DNA of 20,195 bases from positions 1 to 20,195 of the forward strand of contig DASTZI010000134.1 in assembly GCA_035764385.1 (NCBI GenBank). The letters run 5' to 3'. This DNA is from Gp6-AA40 sp035764385. Lineage in GTDB: Bacteria; Acidobacteriota; Vicinamibacteria; Vicinamibacterales; UBA2999. Position numbers and translations under genes: made by a program. Below, piece after piece: positions 1-6,361 of this stretch (within the stretch, counting starts at the first letter, position 1; the number at the start of each line of letters is the position of its first letter). The notes under the pieces are model-generated. The model searched no databases, was not told the origin of the DNA, and saw only the letters and a program-made list of their open reading frames with translations.

Positions 1-1566
1 TCGCTGGGCGTCACGCGCAGCGACCGCGTCGCGATCTATCTGCCGCTTATTCCCGAGCTGGCGATTGCGATGCTCGCGTGCGCCCGCGTCGGCGCCGCGC
101 ACTCAGTCGTGTTCGGCGGTTTCAGCTCCGACTCGCTTCGCGATCGCATCAATGACGCGGAATGCAATCTGCTGATTACCGCCGACGGCGGGTGGCGACG
201 CGGATCAATCGTCCCGCTCAAGCAGATGGCAGACGAAGCGTTAAAAGGAACGCCGTCGATCAAGAACGTCGTCGTCGTCAAACGGCTCGGCGAAGGCCAG
301 GCGCCCTTCCATATGAAGGAAGGGCGAGACCATTGGTATCACGCGTTGATGCAGGACGCGCCGTACACGTGCGAACCCGAGAAGATGGACGCGGAGGATC
401 TGCTCTACATCCTCTATACGTCCGGTACCACCGGCAAGCCGAAGGGCATCATGCACACGACGGCGGGGTATCTGGTCGGCACCTACGCGACGACGAAATG
501 GGTCTTCGACCTCAAGGAAGACGACGTCTACTGGTGCACCGCTGATATCGGTTGGGTGACGGGCCATAGCTACGTCGTCTACGGCCCACTCGCCAACGGC
601 GCGACGGTGGTGATGTACGAAGGAGCGCCGGATTGGCCGGAGAAGGACCGATTCTGGCAAATCGTCGAGCGCTACGGCGTCACGATTTTCTACACGGCGC
701 CGACCGCGATTCGCGCCTTCATGCGCTGGGGTACCGACTGGCCGAAGAGACGTGATCTATCGAGCCTTCGTCTCCTTGGCTCGGTTGGCGAACCCATCAA
801 CCCGGAAGCCTGGGTCTGGTATCACCGCTATATCGGCGGCGAGAAATGCCCGGTCGTCGACACGTGGTGGCAGACGGAAACCGGCGCGATCATGATCACG
901 CCGTTACCCGGCCTCACGACGACGAAGCCTGGTTCAGCGACCAGGCCGTTCCCCGGCGTCAAGGCGGAAATCAAGAATGAACAGGGCGAAAACGTCGCTG
1001 GTGGACTGTTGACGCTGACGCGCCCGTGGCCATCGATGCTGCGAGGCATCTACGGAGATCCCGATCGCTACGTCAAGCAGTACTGGAGCAAGTGGACCCC
1101 TGACGTCTACTTCGCGGGCGACGGCGCCAAGCTGGATGCAGACGGGTTTTTCTGGCTGCTCGGACGTGTTGACGATGTGCTGAACGTGGCCGGTCATCGG
1201 ATTGGCACGATGGAAGTGGAAAGCGCGCTTGTCGACCACCCGAAGGTCGCTGAGGCAGCAGTGGTCGGCCGCAACCACGAAATCAAAGGACAGGCAGTTG
1301 CCGCGTTCGTCACCGTGAAGGAAGGCGTGCAGGCGAACGAAGGGCTGATGTTCGAGCTGAAGGATCACGTCGCCAAGAAGATCGGCTCGATTGCCAAGCC
1401 GGACGATGTGATCTTCACGGCGGATCTGCCGAAGACACGTTCGGGAAAAATCATGCGGCGGTTGTTGAGAGATATCGCCGAAGGGAAGGCGCTTGGCGAT
1501 ACGACCACTCTTGCAGATCCCAACGTTGTTGCGAGACTAAAAGACCAATATCAGGAAGAGCATTAG
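1..1566 (+). CDS. acsA: Acetyl-CoA synthetase (AMP-forming), 5'-truncated by window edge
   Basis: Cytoplasmic enzyme that activates acetate with ATP and CoA to acetyl-CoA through an acetyl-AMP intermediate. The frame is open from base 1, so the start lies outside the window. 521 residues are present against about 650 for the family, so roughly the first 130 are missing. Seen, numbered from the window edge: the adenylation P-loop YTSGTTGKPKG at 139-149, the WWQTETG substrate/adenylate motif, and the hinge and C-terminal lid stretch FAGDGAKLDADGFFWLLGR followed by DDVLNVAGHR. The terminal PKTRSGKIMRR carries the catalytic lysine at about 483, which is the usual target of Pat-type acetylation. 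The tryptophan-rich WWQTET context fits an acetyl rather than a long-acyl pocket. The gene ends with TAG and converges on the minus-strand transporter ATPase genes. No clear terminator follows it. No defect is visible in the part present. Confidence 0.97.
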   Translation, partial: SLGVTRSDRVAIYLPLIPELAIAMLACARVGAAHSVVFGGFSSDSLRDRINDAECNLLITADGGWRRGSIVPLKQMADEALKGTPSIKNVVVVKRLGEGQAPFHMKEGRDHWYHALMQDAPYTCEPEKMDAEDLLYILYTSGTTGKPKGIMHTTAGYLVGTYATTKWVFDLKEDDVYWCTADIGWVTGHSYVVYGPLANGATVVMYEGAPDWPEKDRFWQIVERYGVTIFYTAPTAIRAFMRWGTDWPKRRDLSSLRLLGSVGEPINPEAWVWYHRYIGGEKCPVVDTWWQTETGAIMITPLPGLTTTKPGSATRPFPGVKAEIKNEQGENVAGGLLTLTRPWPSMLRGIYGDPDRYVKQYWSKWTPDVYFAGDGAKLDADGFFWLLGRVDDVLNVAGHRIGTMEVESALVDHPKVAEAAVVGRNHEIKGQAVAAFVTVKEGVQANEGLMFELKDHVAKKIGSIAKPDDVIFTADLPKTRSGKIMRRLLRDIAEGKALGDTTTLADPNVVARLKDQYQEEH

Positions 1567-1583
1567 GGCCGGCTGAAGTGTTG

Positions 1584-1634
1584 GACGTCAGCACATGGGT
1601 AACATGTTGATGTCAGGACATAGGTAACACATTG
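1584..1634. repeat. Imperfect 25-bp tandem direct repeat (two copies)
   Basis: Two adjacent copies with a 25-bp period sit between the convergent acsA and oppF-like genes. The best-matched cores are 1587-1609 and 1612-1634, which differ at 4 of 23 positions. Both contain GTCAG-ACAT-GGTAACA. Such repeats could be tandem transposase-binding sites at the end of a lost insertion sequence (an IS481-like end is a guess), or protein-binding repeats. No transposase fragment is visible next to them. Confidence 0.6.
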
Positions 1635-1653
1635 AGGCCTGCTTGAGCCTGCC

Positions 1654-2538
1654 TTACACCGCCGCCCAGTGGTTCGCGCCGATTTCTCTCAGCGGCGCCT
1701 CTCGTTCGAAGGAAGTCGGATCCAGCTCGATGCGCTGACGCGGCGCATCAGGATCGAGCACCGGAATCGCGCTGAGCAGCGCCTTTGTGTACGGGTGTGT
1801 AGGCCTCGCAAATAGCGCGCTGGTTTCACCAAGCTCCACGATCTTCCCCATATACATGACTGCAACCCGCGTGCAGATATGTTCGACGAGCCGCAGGTCG
1901 TGAGCGATGAAGAGGTAGGTCAGCTTCAGGCGCTCTTTCAGGTCGAGCAGCAACTTGACCGCCTGCGCCTGGATCGAAACGTCGAGCGCCGAGACCGCCT
2001 CATCGGCGATGACCAGGGCCGGATTGAGCGCGAGTGCTCGTGCGATCCCGATCCGTTGACGTTGCCCTCCGCTGAACTCGTCCGGATACCGAAGTGCGTG
2101 TGCTGGCTCGAGGCCGACGAGCTCGAAGAGCTCGGCGACGCGGGCACGCCGCTCCGCTTTTGCGCCGAGACGATGGATGACGAGCGGCTCCTCGACGATG
2201 TCACCCACGCGCATGCGCGGGTTGAGTGACGAATAGGGATCCTGAAAAACGATCTGCAGGTCGCGCCTCGCCATTCGCATCCGTTCGGTCGAAAATTGCA
2301 GGACATTCTCACCGCGAAAGAACACTTCGCCGGATGTGGGTTCGATCAGGCGCAGAATGCACCGGCCGGTCGTACTTTTTCCGCTGCCCGATTCTCCAAC
2401 CAGACCGAACATTTCGCCTTCGTCGACGGCAAAGGTGATGTTGTCGACGGCCTTGACGACAGACGGTGCGCCGAACAATCCCTGTTTGCGGACGAAATGC
2501 TTGACGAGGTGCCGAACGTCGAGCAGCGGCGTGCCCAT
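1654..2538 (-). CDS. Peptide/nickel-type ABC transporter ATP-binding protein (OppF/DppF-like)
   Basis: Nucleotide-binding subunit predicted to power import of oligopeptides or similar solutes at the inner membrane, as the partner of the preceding OppD-like ATPase. 294 aa from the ATG at 2538. That start overlaps the upstream gene's stop (TGATG), and the open frame further upstream runs through the upstream gene. Seen: Walker A GESGSGKST at 48-56, Q-loop Gln99 in FQDPYSSLNPRMR, signature FSGGQRQR at 155-162, Walker B ALVIADE at 174-180 followed by AVSALD, and H-loop His213. The ending THPYTKALLSAIP...PLREIG fits the oligopeptide-transporter C-terminal extension. The Cys-rich segment found in many OppF proteins is absent, and the usual Pro after Walker B Glu is Ala181. 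No strong Shine-Dalgarno is seen, so translation is probably coupled. Substrate unknown; no permease or binding protein is in the window. Confidence 0.92.
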   Translation of the reverse strand: MGTPLLDVRHLVKHFVRKQGLFGAPSVVKAVDNITFAVDEGEMFGLVGESGSGKSTTGRCILRLIEPTSGEVFFRGENVLQFSTERMRMARRDLQIVFQDPYSSLNPRMRVGDIVEEPLVIHRLGAKAERRARVAELFELVGLEPAHALRYPDEFSGGQRQRIGIARALALNPALVIADEAVSALDVSIQAQAVKLLLDLKERLKLTYLFIAHDLRLVEHICTRVAVMYMGKIVELGETSALFARPTHPYTKALLSAIPVLDPDAPRQRIELDPTSFEREAPLREIGANHWAAV

Positions 2539-3374
2539 CACGACGCGCCGGGAATGGCCGCAAGCAGGTGGCGCGTGTAGTTGTGCGATGGACGGCGAAG
2601 CACCTCGCGTACGCTGCCGTGTTCGACGAGCCTGCCCTGATACATCACGGCAACGCGGTCGGCCATTTCGGCGATGACGCCGAAGTCGTGGGTGATGAGG
2701 AGCAGCGCGAGGTGATATCGCGCCTTCAACTCGCGCAGCAGCTCGAGCACCTGGGCTTGAATGGTGACGTCGAGCGCCGTCGTCGGCTCGTCGGCGATGA
2801 CGAGCGGCGGCTGGCACGCCAGGGCGATCGCAATCATGACGCGCTGGCGCATGCCACCGGAGAGCTGGTGAGGGTAATCGCGCACGCGTCGGGTCGCGTC
2901 GCCAATCTTGACGGCTTCGAGCAGTTCCACTGCCCGCGCCCGCGCCTCGGCGCGTGAAGCCTTGCCGTGGACGAGAAGCGCCTCGGCAATCTGATCGCCG
3001 ACTCGCATCACAGGATTCAGCGCCGTCATCGGTTCCTGAAAGATCAGCGAGATGCCGAGGCCACGAACCTCGCGCATTTCGTCTTCAGTCAGGGCGAGGA
3101 GGTCGCGCCCATCGAAGACGACGCGGCCAGCCGTAATCCGGCCCGGCCACTGCAACAGGCGCAGTATCGAAAATGCCGTCACGGATTTCCCGCTGCCTGA
3201 CTCGCCAACCAAACCCAGCGTCTCCCCTCGTGCAATCGAAAAACTGACGTCGTCGACTGCTGGCGTGGGGCCGCCGAAGGTCACCGAGAGGTGCTGGACG
3301 TCGAGGAGCGGATTGTCACGAGCGGGAGCCTGATCGAGGGGCGTGCCTCGAGCTTCGTCGAGCGGTTCGTTCAT
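2538..3374 (-). CDS. Peptide/nickel-type ABC transporter ATP-binding protein (OppD/DppD-like)
   Basis: First of two ATPase subunits of a predicted oligopeptide-type importer at the inner membrane. 278 aa, shorter than typical OppD (about 320-330) because the chain stops soon after the HNYTRHLLAAIP motif, so the Cys-containing tail is missing. Seen: Walker A GESGSGKS at 57-64, Q-loop Gln113 in FQEPMTALNPVMRVG, signature LSGGMRQR at 171-178, Walker B LVIADEP at 191-197 with the TTALD D-loop, and H-loop His229. All catalytic elements look intact. The ATG at 3374 overlaps the mutase stop (TGATG), and its own stop overlaps the next ATPase start in the same way. The three genes are therefore almost certainly one translationally coupled operon. 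Substrate not predictable from this subunit. Confidence 0.92.
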   Translation of the reverse strand: MNEPLDEARGTPLDQAPARDNPLLDVQHLSVTFGGPTPAVDDVSFSIARGETLGLVGESGSGKSVTAFSILRLLQWPGRITAGRVVFDGRDLLALTEDEMREVRGLGISLIFQEPMTALNPVMRVGDQIAEALLVHGKASRAEARARAVELLEAVKIGDATRRVRDYPHQLSGGMRQRVMIAIALACQPPLVIADEPTTALDVTIQAQVLELLRELKARYHLALLLITHDFGVIAEMADRVAVMYQGRLVEHGSVREVLRRPSHNYTRHLLAAIPGAS

Positions 3375-4963
3375 CAGCGGCGGGCAGCGGCCGGCGCGAC
3401 AGGAGACACGTCCTGGTGTTCACCAAACACCTTCCGCATCACGTCCGCGATTTCGCCGAGGGTCGCACGCGCTTCCACTGCTGCGATTATCGGCAGAACG
3501 AGATTCGTCATACCGCGTGCAGCGGTCTCAACTGCGTCCAGCGCTGCTCGCCACTCAGTCTGACTGCGCGACGCTCGAAGCGCGCGCACCCGCTCCACCT
3601 GCCGCGGCTCGATTTGGGGATCGAGTTGAAACACATCGGTTGCTGAAGGCGACCGGTCTGCAAACCGGTTCACGCCGACGACAATGGCCTCGCTTGAATC
3701 GATTGCCTGCTGCGCGATGTACGCCGCGTCTTGAATCTCCTGCTGGATGAACCCCGCCTCGATGGCCGCCAGCGTTCCTCCGATTCGGTCTATCCGATCG
3801 AGCAGCGCCGATGCCTCGCGTTCTATCCTCGTCGTCATCTCCTCGATCGCGTACGACCCTCCAACGGGATCGACCGTGTTCGCGGCTCCGCTCTCATGCA
3901 GGATGATTTGCTGGGTGCGCAGCGCGATCGTCGCGCTTTCTTCGGTCGGGAGGGCCAGTGCTTCATCCTTGCCGTTGCAGTGCAGCGATTGCGTGCCGCC
4001 GAGGACGGCCGACAGCGCCTGCAGCGCCACCCGGACGATGTTGTTGTCGGGCTGTTGCGCGGTCAGCGTGCTGCCCGCCGTCTGCGTATGGAAGCGCAGT
4101 TGCTGCGCGCGCGGGTTGGTCGCGCCGAAGCGTCCAGCCATTCGCCTGGCCCAGAGGCGCCTGGCAGCGCGAAATTTCGCGATCTCCTCCAGGAAATCGT
4201 TGTGCGCGTTGAAGAAAAACGAGATTCGCTGTCCGAAGGCATTGACGTCGAGTCCGGCGTCGATGGCGGACTGAACGTAGGCCGTCGCATGCGCGAGGGT
4301 GAAGGCGACCTCCTGAACGGCGGTCGATCCCGCTTCCCGGATGTGATAGCCGCTGATTGAAATCGAGTTCCACTGCGGCATCTCGCGGTCGCAGTAAGCA
4401 ATGATGTCGGTCACGATGCGAAGCGACGGTCGGGGCGGATAAATGTACGTGCCGCGCGCGACGTACTCCTTGAGGATGTCATTCTGGACCGTGCCCGACA
4501 GCGAACGCGTCGCGACCCCCTGACGCCGCGCCACCGCGATGTACAACGCCAGCAGGATGATAGCGGTGGCGTTAATCGTCATCGAGGTCGAGACGCGCTC
4601 GAGCGGGATTCCGTCGAAGAGCGCCGTCATGTCCTCTATCGAATCGATGGCGACGCCGACCCGGCCGACCTCCCCTGCTGCCAAAGGATGGTCCGAGTCA
4701 TACCCGATCTGCGTCGGAAGGTCGAAGGCCACACTGAGCCCGCTGACCCCTTGCGACAGCAGATACCGATATCGCCGGTTGGACTCCGTTGCGTCCGCAA
4801 ACCCGGCATATTGGCGCATCGTCCAGGGGCGCCCCCGGTACATCGACGGCTGCACCCCTCTTGTGAAGGGAAAAGCGCCGGGTTGGCCAAGGTCGGTGTC
4901 TGTATTGAACTCTGAGATGTCGGCGGGCGTGCGGTAGAACCGGTCGGGCGGACCGCTCGTCAT
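3374..4963 (-). CDS. Methylmalonyl-CoA mutase, large (catalytic) subunit
   Basis: Catalytic TIM-barrel subunit of a B12-dependent acyl-CoA mutase, predicted to interconvert methylmalonyl-CoA and succinyl-CoA in propionate or branched-chain metabolism. 529 aa, the usual size for a large subunit without the cobalamin-binding domain, which must come from another gene. Seen: QYAGF at 51-55, GLSVAFDLPT, DHPLAAGEVGRVGVAID, ISGYHIREAG, FNAHNDFLEEIAKFRAARRLWA, and CNGKDEALALPTEES. Tyr52, Gln160, Arg170 and His207 align with Tyr89, Gln197, Arg207 and His244 of the Propionibacterium mutase. Tyr plus Arg indicates methylmalonyl-CoA rather than isobutyryl-CoA. The start at 4963 is chosen because alignable sequence begins just after it (DRFYRTPADISEFNTD). 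The open frame continues upstream to 5113 but reads through the intergenic promoter region. Only a weak Shine-Dalgarno is visible. First gene of an operon with oppD/oppF-like ATPases. Confidence 0.93.
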   Translation of the reverse strand: MTSGPPDRFYRTPADISEFNTDTDLGQPGAFPFTRGVQPSMYRGRPWTMRQYAGFADATESNRRYRYLLSQGVSGLSVAFDLPTQIGYDSDHPLAAGEVGRVGVAIDSIEDMTALFDGIPLERVSTSMTINATAIILLALYIAVARRQGVATRSLSGTVQNDILKEYVARGTYIYPPRPSLRIVTDIIAYCDREMPQWNSISISGYHIREAGSTAVQEVAFTLAHATAYVQSAIDAGLDVNAFGQRISFFFNAHNDFLEEIAKFRAARRLWARRMAGRFGATNPRAQQLRFHTQTAGSTLTAQQPDNNIVRVALQALSAVLGGTQSLHCNGKDEALALPTEESATIALRTQQIILHESGAANTVDPVGGSYAIEEMTTRIEREASALLDRIDRIGGTLAAIEAGFIQQEIQDAAYIAQQAIDSSEAIVVGVNRFADRSPSATDVFQLDPQIEPRQVERVRALRASRSQTEWRAALDAVETAARGMTNLVLPIIAAVEARATLGEIADVMRKVFGEHQDVSPVAPAAARR

Positions 4964-5005
4964 GGTGGTGCTCGGCGATTCTACTCCAACCCCTTGTGGG
5001 GCCCG

Positions 5006-5034
5006 TTGACACTCTGCAGTAGTGTCTCTACAAT
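5006..5034 (+). promoter_or_regulatory. Near-consensus sigma70 promoter for the small gene at 5179
   Basis: TTGACA at 5006-5011 and TACAAT at 5029-5034 are separated by 17 nt. This gives a perfect -35 box and a 5/6 -10 box at ideal spacing. Predicted transcription start is about 5041. It points away from the mutase gene and is the strongest promoter-like sequence in the window. Confidence 0.75.
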
Positions 5035-5039
5035 GCCGA

Positions 5040-5058
5040 TAGCCTTCCCATAAGGCTA
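5040..5058 (+). promoter_or_regulatory. Perfect 7-bp inverted repeat at the predicted +1
   Basis: TAGCCTT (5040-5046) and AAGGCTA (5052-5058) flank the 5-nt loop CCCAT. The repeat begins where the transcript from the 5006-5034 promoter should start. It could be a stabilising 5' mRNA hairpin or a repressor operator overlapping +1. The sequence alone does not decide between these. Confidence 0.5.
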
Positions 5059-5178
5059 AACCCATACAGATGAACGTTTTTGGCGCCCGGTCCCTGCCAC
5101 GCCTCCCCGGCAAGTGCAGGTTCGGATCGGGAGACGCCCCGGATCCCGGCCCGGCGGCGGTTTGAGGAGGAAGCAGGT
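5059..5178 (+). promoter_or_regulatory. Long GC-rich 5' leader of the small gene with strong Shine-Dalgarno
   Basis: The predicted transcript has about 137 nt upstream of the ATG at 5179. The Shine-Dalgarno GAGGAGG at 5164-5170 is 8 nt from the start codon. CCTCC at 5102-5106 is complementary to GGAGG at 5166-5170, so the leader could hide the ribosome site. No known riboswitch consensus is recognisable. The regulatory role is inference from length and complementarity. Confidence 0.35.
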
Positions 5179-5490
5179 ATGGATGACGTCGTCAACCGGT
5201 TCGCAAAAGAGCTGGCCGACGCGATCGCCGCTGCCGTTGCTGACAATCCGCAGGTTGAAGCATGTCGAGCCAAAGCCCGCGAAGCGGGCTTCGACATGAA
5301 GGTGACGCTTGAGGCGGTGGTTGGATTTGTGAACCGCAACAACGGGGCGGCCGTGACGAAGATCACGACCCCCGCACGCCTGCTGCCGGCGCGCCGCGCG
5401 TTCGAGCTGACGGCGAACGATAAACGGTTCCTCCGTTCGCTGCGGATCGGCGCGGACGAAGCCAAAGAACCGACCGTCGAAGGGAATTAG
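5179..5490 (+). CDS. Small conserved-looking protein of unknown function
   Basis: 103 aa, not assigned to a family. The ATG at 5179 is chosen over in-frame upstream starts because GAGGAGG lies 8 nt before it and the frame further upstream lies in the untranslated leader. The protein begins with a probable amphipathic helix (MDDVVNRFAKELADAIAAAV), has a central AGFDMKVTLEAVVGFV stretch, and ends with a basic-to-acidic segment containing FELTANDKRFLRSLRI. There is no signal peptide, membrane segment, cysteine-metal motif or recognisable DNA-binding fold, so it is probably cytosolic. It is a single-gene transcription unit with its own strong promoter and terminator, divergent from the mutase operon, which suggests steady or abundant expression. 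The helical N-terminus and conserved-looking F-x-R-S-L-R-I motif could mediate protein or nucleic-acid binding, but this is speculation. Confidence 0.8.
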   Translation: MDDVVNRFAKELADAIAAAVADNPQVEACRAKAREAGFDMKVTLEAVVGFVNRNNGAAVTKITTPARLLPARRAFELTANDKRFLRSLRIGADEAKEPTVEGN

Positions 5491-5515
5491 AAGGTTTCAG
5501 GTATCGGGTATCAGG

Positions 5516-5547
5516 GGGCCGAAGCGCCACGCGCTTCGGCCCTTTCT
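5516..5547 (+). terminator. Intrinsic terminator of the small gene
   Basis: GGGCCGAAGCG (5516-5526) pairs perfectly with CGCTTCGGCCC (5532-5542). An extra C-G pair at 5527/5531 leaves a 3-nt loop. TTTCT follows. The T-tract side faces plus-strand transcription. The final bases abut the gpmA stop codon on the other strand. Minus-strand read-out lacks a U-tract, so any effect on gpmA transcripts would be weaker. Confidence 0.85.
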
Positions 5548-6295
5548 ACGTACGCGCTTTTCCCTGATTCGCGACGGCGACCATCTTGGCCTGCACCGCC
5601 TCCTGGTTCCCCAGGTAGTACTTCTGAAGCGGTTTCAGATCCTCGTTCAGCAGATACACAAGCGGAATACCGGTCGGAATGTTGACCTCGACGATGTCTT
5701 GGTCGGACACGTTGTCGAGGTACTTCACAAGCGCCCGAAGGCTGTTGCCGTGCGCCGCGATGAGGACCCGCTTGCCCATGCGAATGTCTGGGGCGATTGC
5801 ATCGTGCCAGTAGGGCAAAAACCGTGTGACGGTGTCCTTTAGCGACTCAGTGACCGGAACTTCCGTCCGCGACAGCCCGGCATATCGCCGATCGTGCGAC
5901 GGATGCCGCGGATCCTCCGGTGTCAGCGGTGGAGGCGGGATGTCGTAGCTCCGCCGCCAGATCTTCACCTGCTCATCACCGTGCTTGGCGGCCGTTTCGG
6001 CCTTGTTGAGCCCCTGTAGCGCACCGTAATGCCGCTCGTTGAGGCGCCACGACCGATAGACCGGAATCCACATCAGGTCCATTTCGTCGAGGGCAATCCA
6101 GAGCGTACGGATTGCGCGCTTCAGGACCGACGTGTGCGCCACGTCGAACTCGAATTTTTCCGCTGTCATCAGGCGGCCCGCTTCGCGTGCCTCCTGGCGT
6201 CCGCGGTCGTTCAAGTCAACATCTGTCCAGCCGGTGAACCGGTTTTCCTGGTTCCAGATGCTTTCCCCGTGGCGAACGAGTACGAGTCGATACAT
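5546..6295 (-). CDS. gpmA: 2,3-bisphosphoglycerate-dependent phosphoglycerate mutase
   Basis: Cytosolic glycolytic/gluconeogenic enzyme that interconverts 3- and 2-phosphoglycerate through a phosphohistidine. 249 aa, the normal length for the dPGM family. Seen: LVRHGES with catalytic His9 and Arg8, FTGWTDVDLN, NERHYGALQGLNK with general acid/base Glu87, and the second catalytic His182 in AAHGNSLRAL. The PPPLTPEDPRH insert near 120 is typical of dPGM rather than of broad-specificity phosphatases. The start at 6295 is preceded by AGAGGAATCT, giving a GAGG Shine-Dalgarno at good spacing. The frame remains open upstream to 6427 but only through the palindromic spacer and antisense to eno, so it is not coding. 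It lies 55 nt after eno and is probably the last gene of a glgC-eno-gpmA unit. Its product is the direct substrate of the enolase encoded next to it. Confidence 0.96.
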   Translation of the reverse strand: MYRLVLVRHGESIWNQENRFTGWTDVDLNDRGRQEAREAGRLMTAEKFEFDVAHTSVLKRAIRTLWIALDEMDLMWIPVYRSWRLNERHYGALQGLNKAETAAKHGDEQVKIWRRSYDIPPPPLTPEDPRHPSHDRRYAGLSRTEVPVTESLKDTVTRFLPYWHDAIAPDIRMGKRVLIAAHGNSLRALVKYLDNVSDQDIVEVNIPTGIPLVYLLNEDLKPLQKYYLGNQEAVQAKMVAVANQGKART

Positions 6296-6305
6296 AGATT
6301 CCTCT

Positions 6306-6361
6306 GGTCCGGCTGAAGCCGGACCCCACGGCATACGGTGGGGTACGCCTTCAGGCGGACC
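6306..6361. repeat. 56-bp REP-like triple-hairpin palindrome between eno and gpmA
   Basis: Three 20-bp hairpins overlap by 2 bp. The left is GGTCCGGCT-GA-AGCCGGACC (6306-6325, perfect 9-bp stem). The centre is CCCCAC...GTGGGG (6324-6343). The right is GGTACGCCT-TC-AGGCGGACC (6342-6361, one mismatch). The whole 56 bp is itself an imperfect palindrome, with 23 of 28 paired positions complementary. Arm position 7/14 is G-C on the left and C-G on the right when both arms are read in the same sense, so each hairpin is kept although the sequence changed. This resembles REP/BIME-type elements. The copy number in the genome is not visible here. Confidence 0.7.

Noticed and set aside
2000..2012. Ala181 instead of Pro after the Walker B Glu of the OppF-like ATPase, as a sign of inactivation
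   Set aside because: This Pro is not catalytic and all catalytic residues (Walker A Lys, Gln99, Glu180, His213) are intact.
2539..2817. N-terminal extension of the OppF-like frame by 93 residues
   Set aside because: It reads entirely within the OppD-like gene on the same strand in another frame. The TGATG junction and the conserved start at 2538 explain the arrangement.
4978..4983. TAGAAT on the minus strand as a -10 box for the mutase operon
   Set aside because: No acceptable -35 at 16-18 nt, no extended -10, and it would leave only a very short leader.
5500..5512. Direct repeat GGTATC-G-GGTATC just before the terminator
   Set aside because: Only two 6-bp units; too short to call a repeat feature without other genomic copies.
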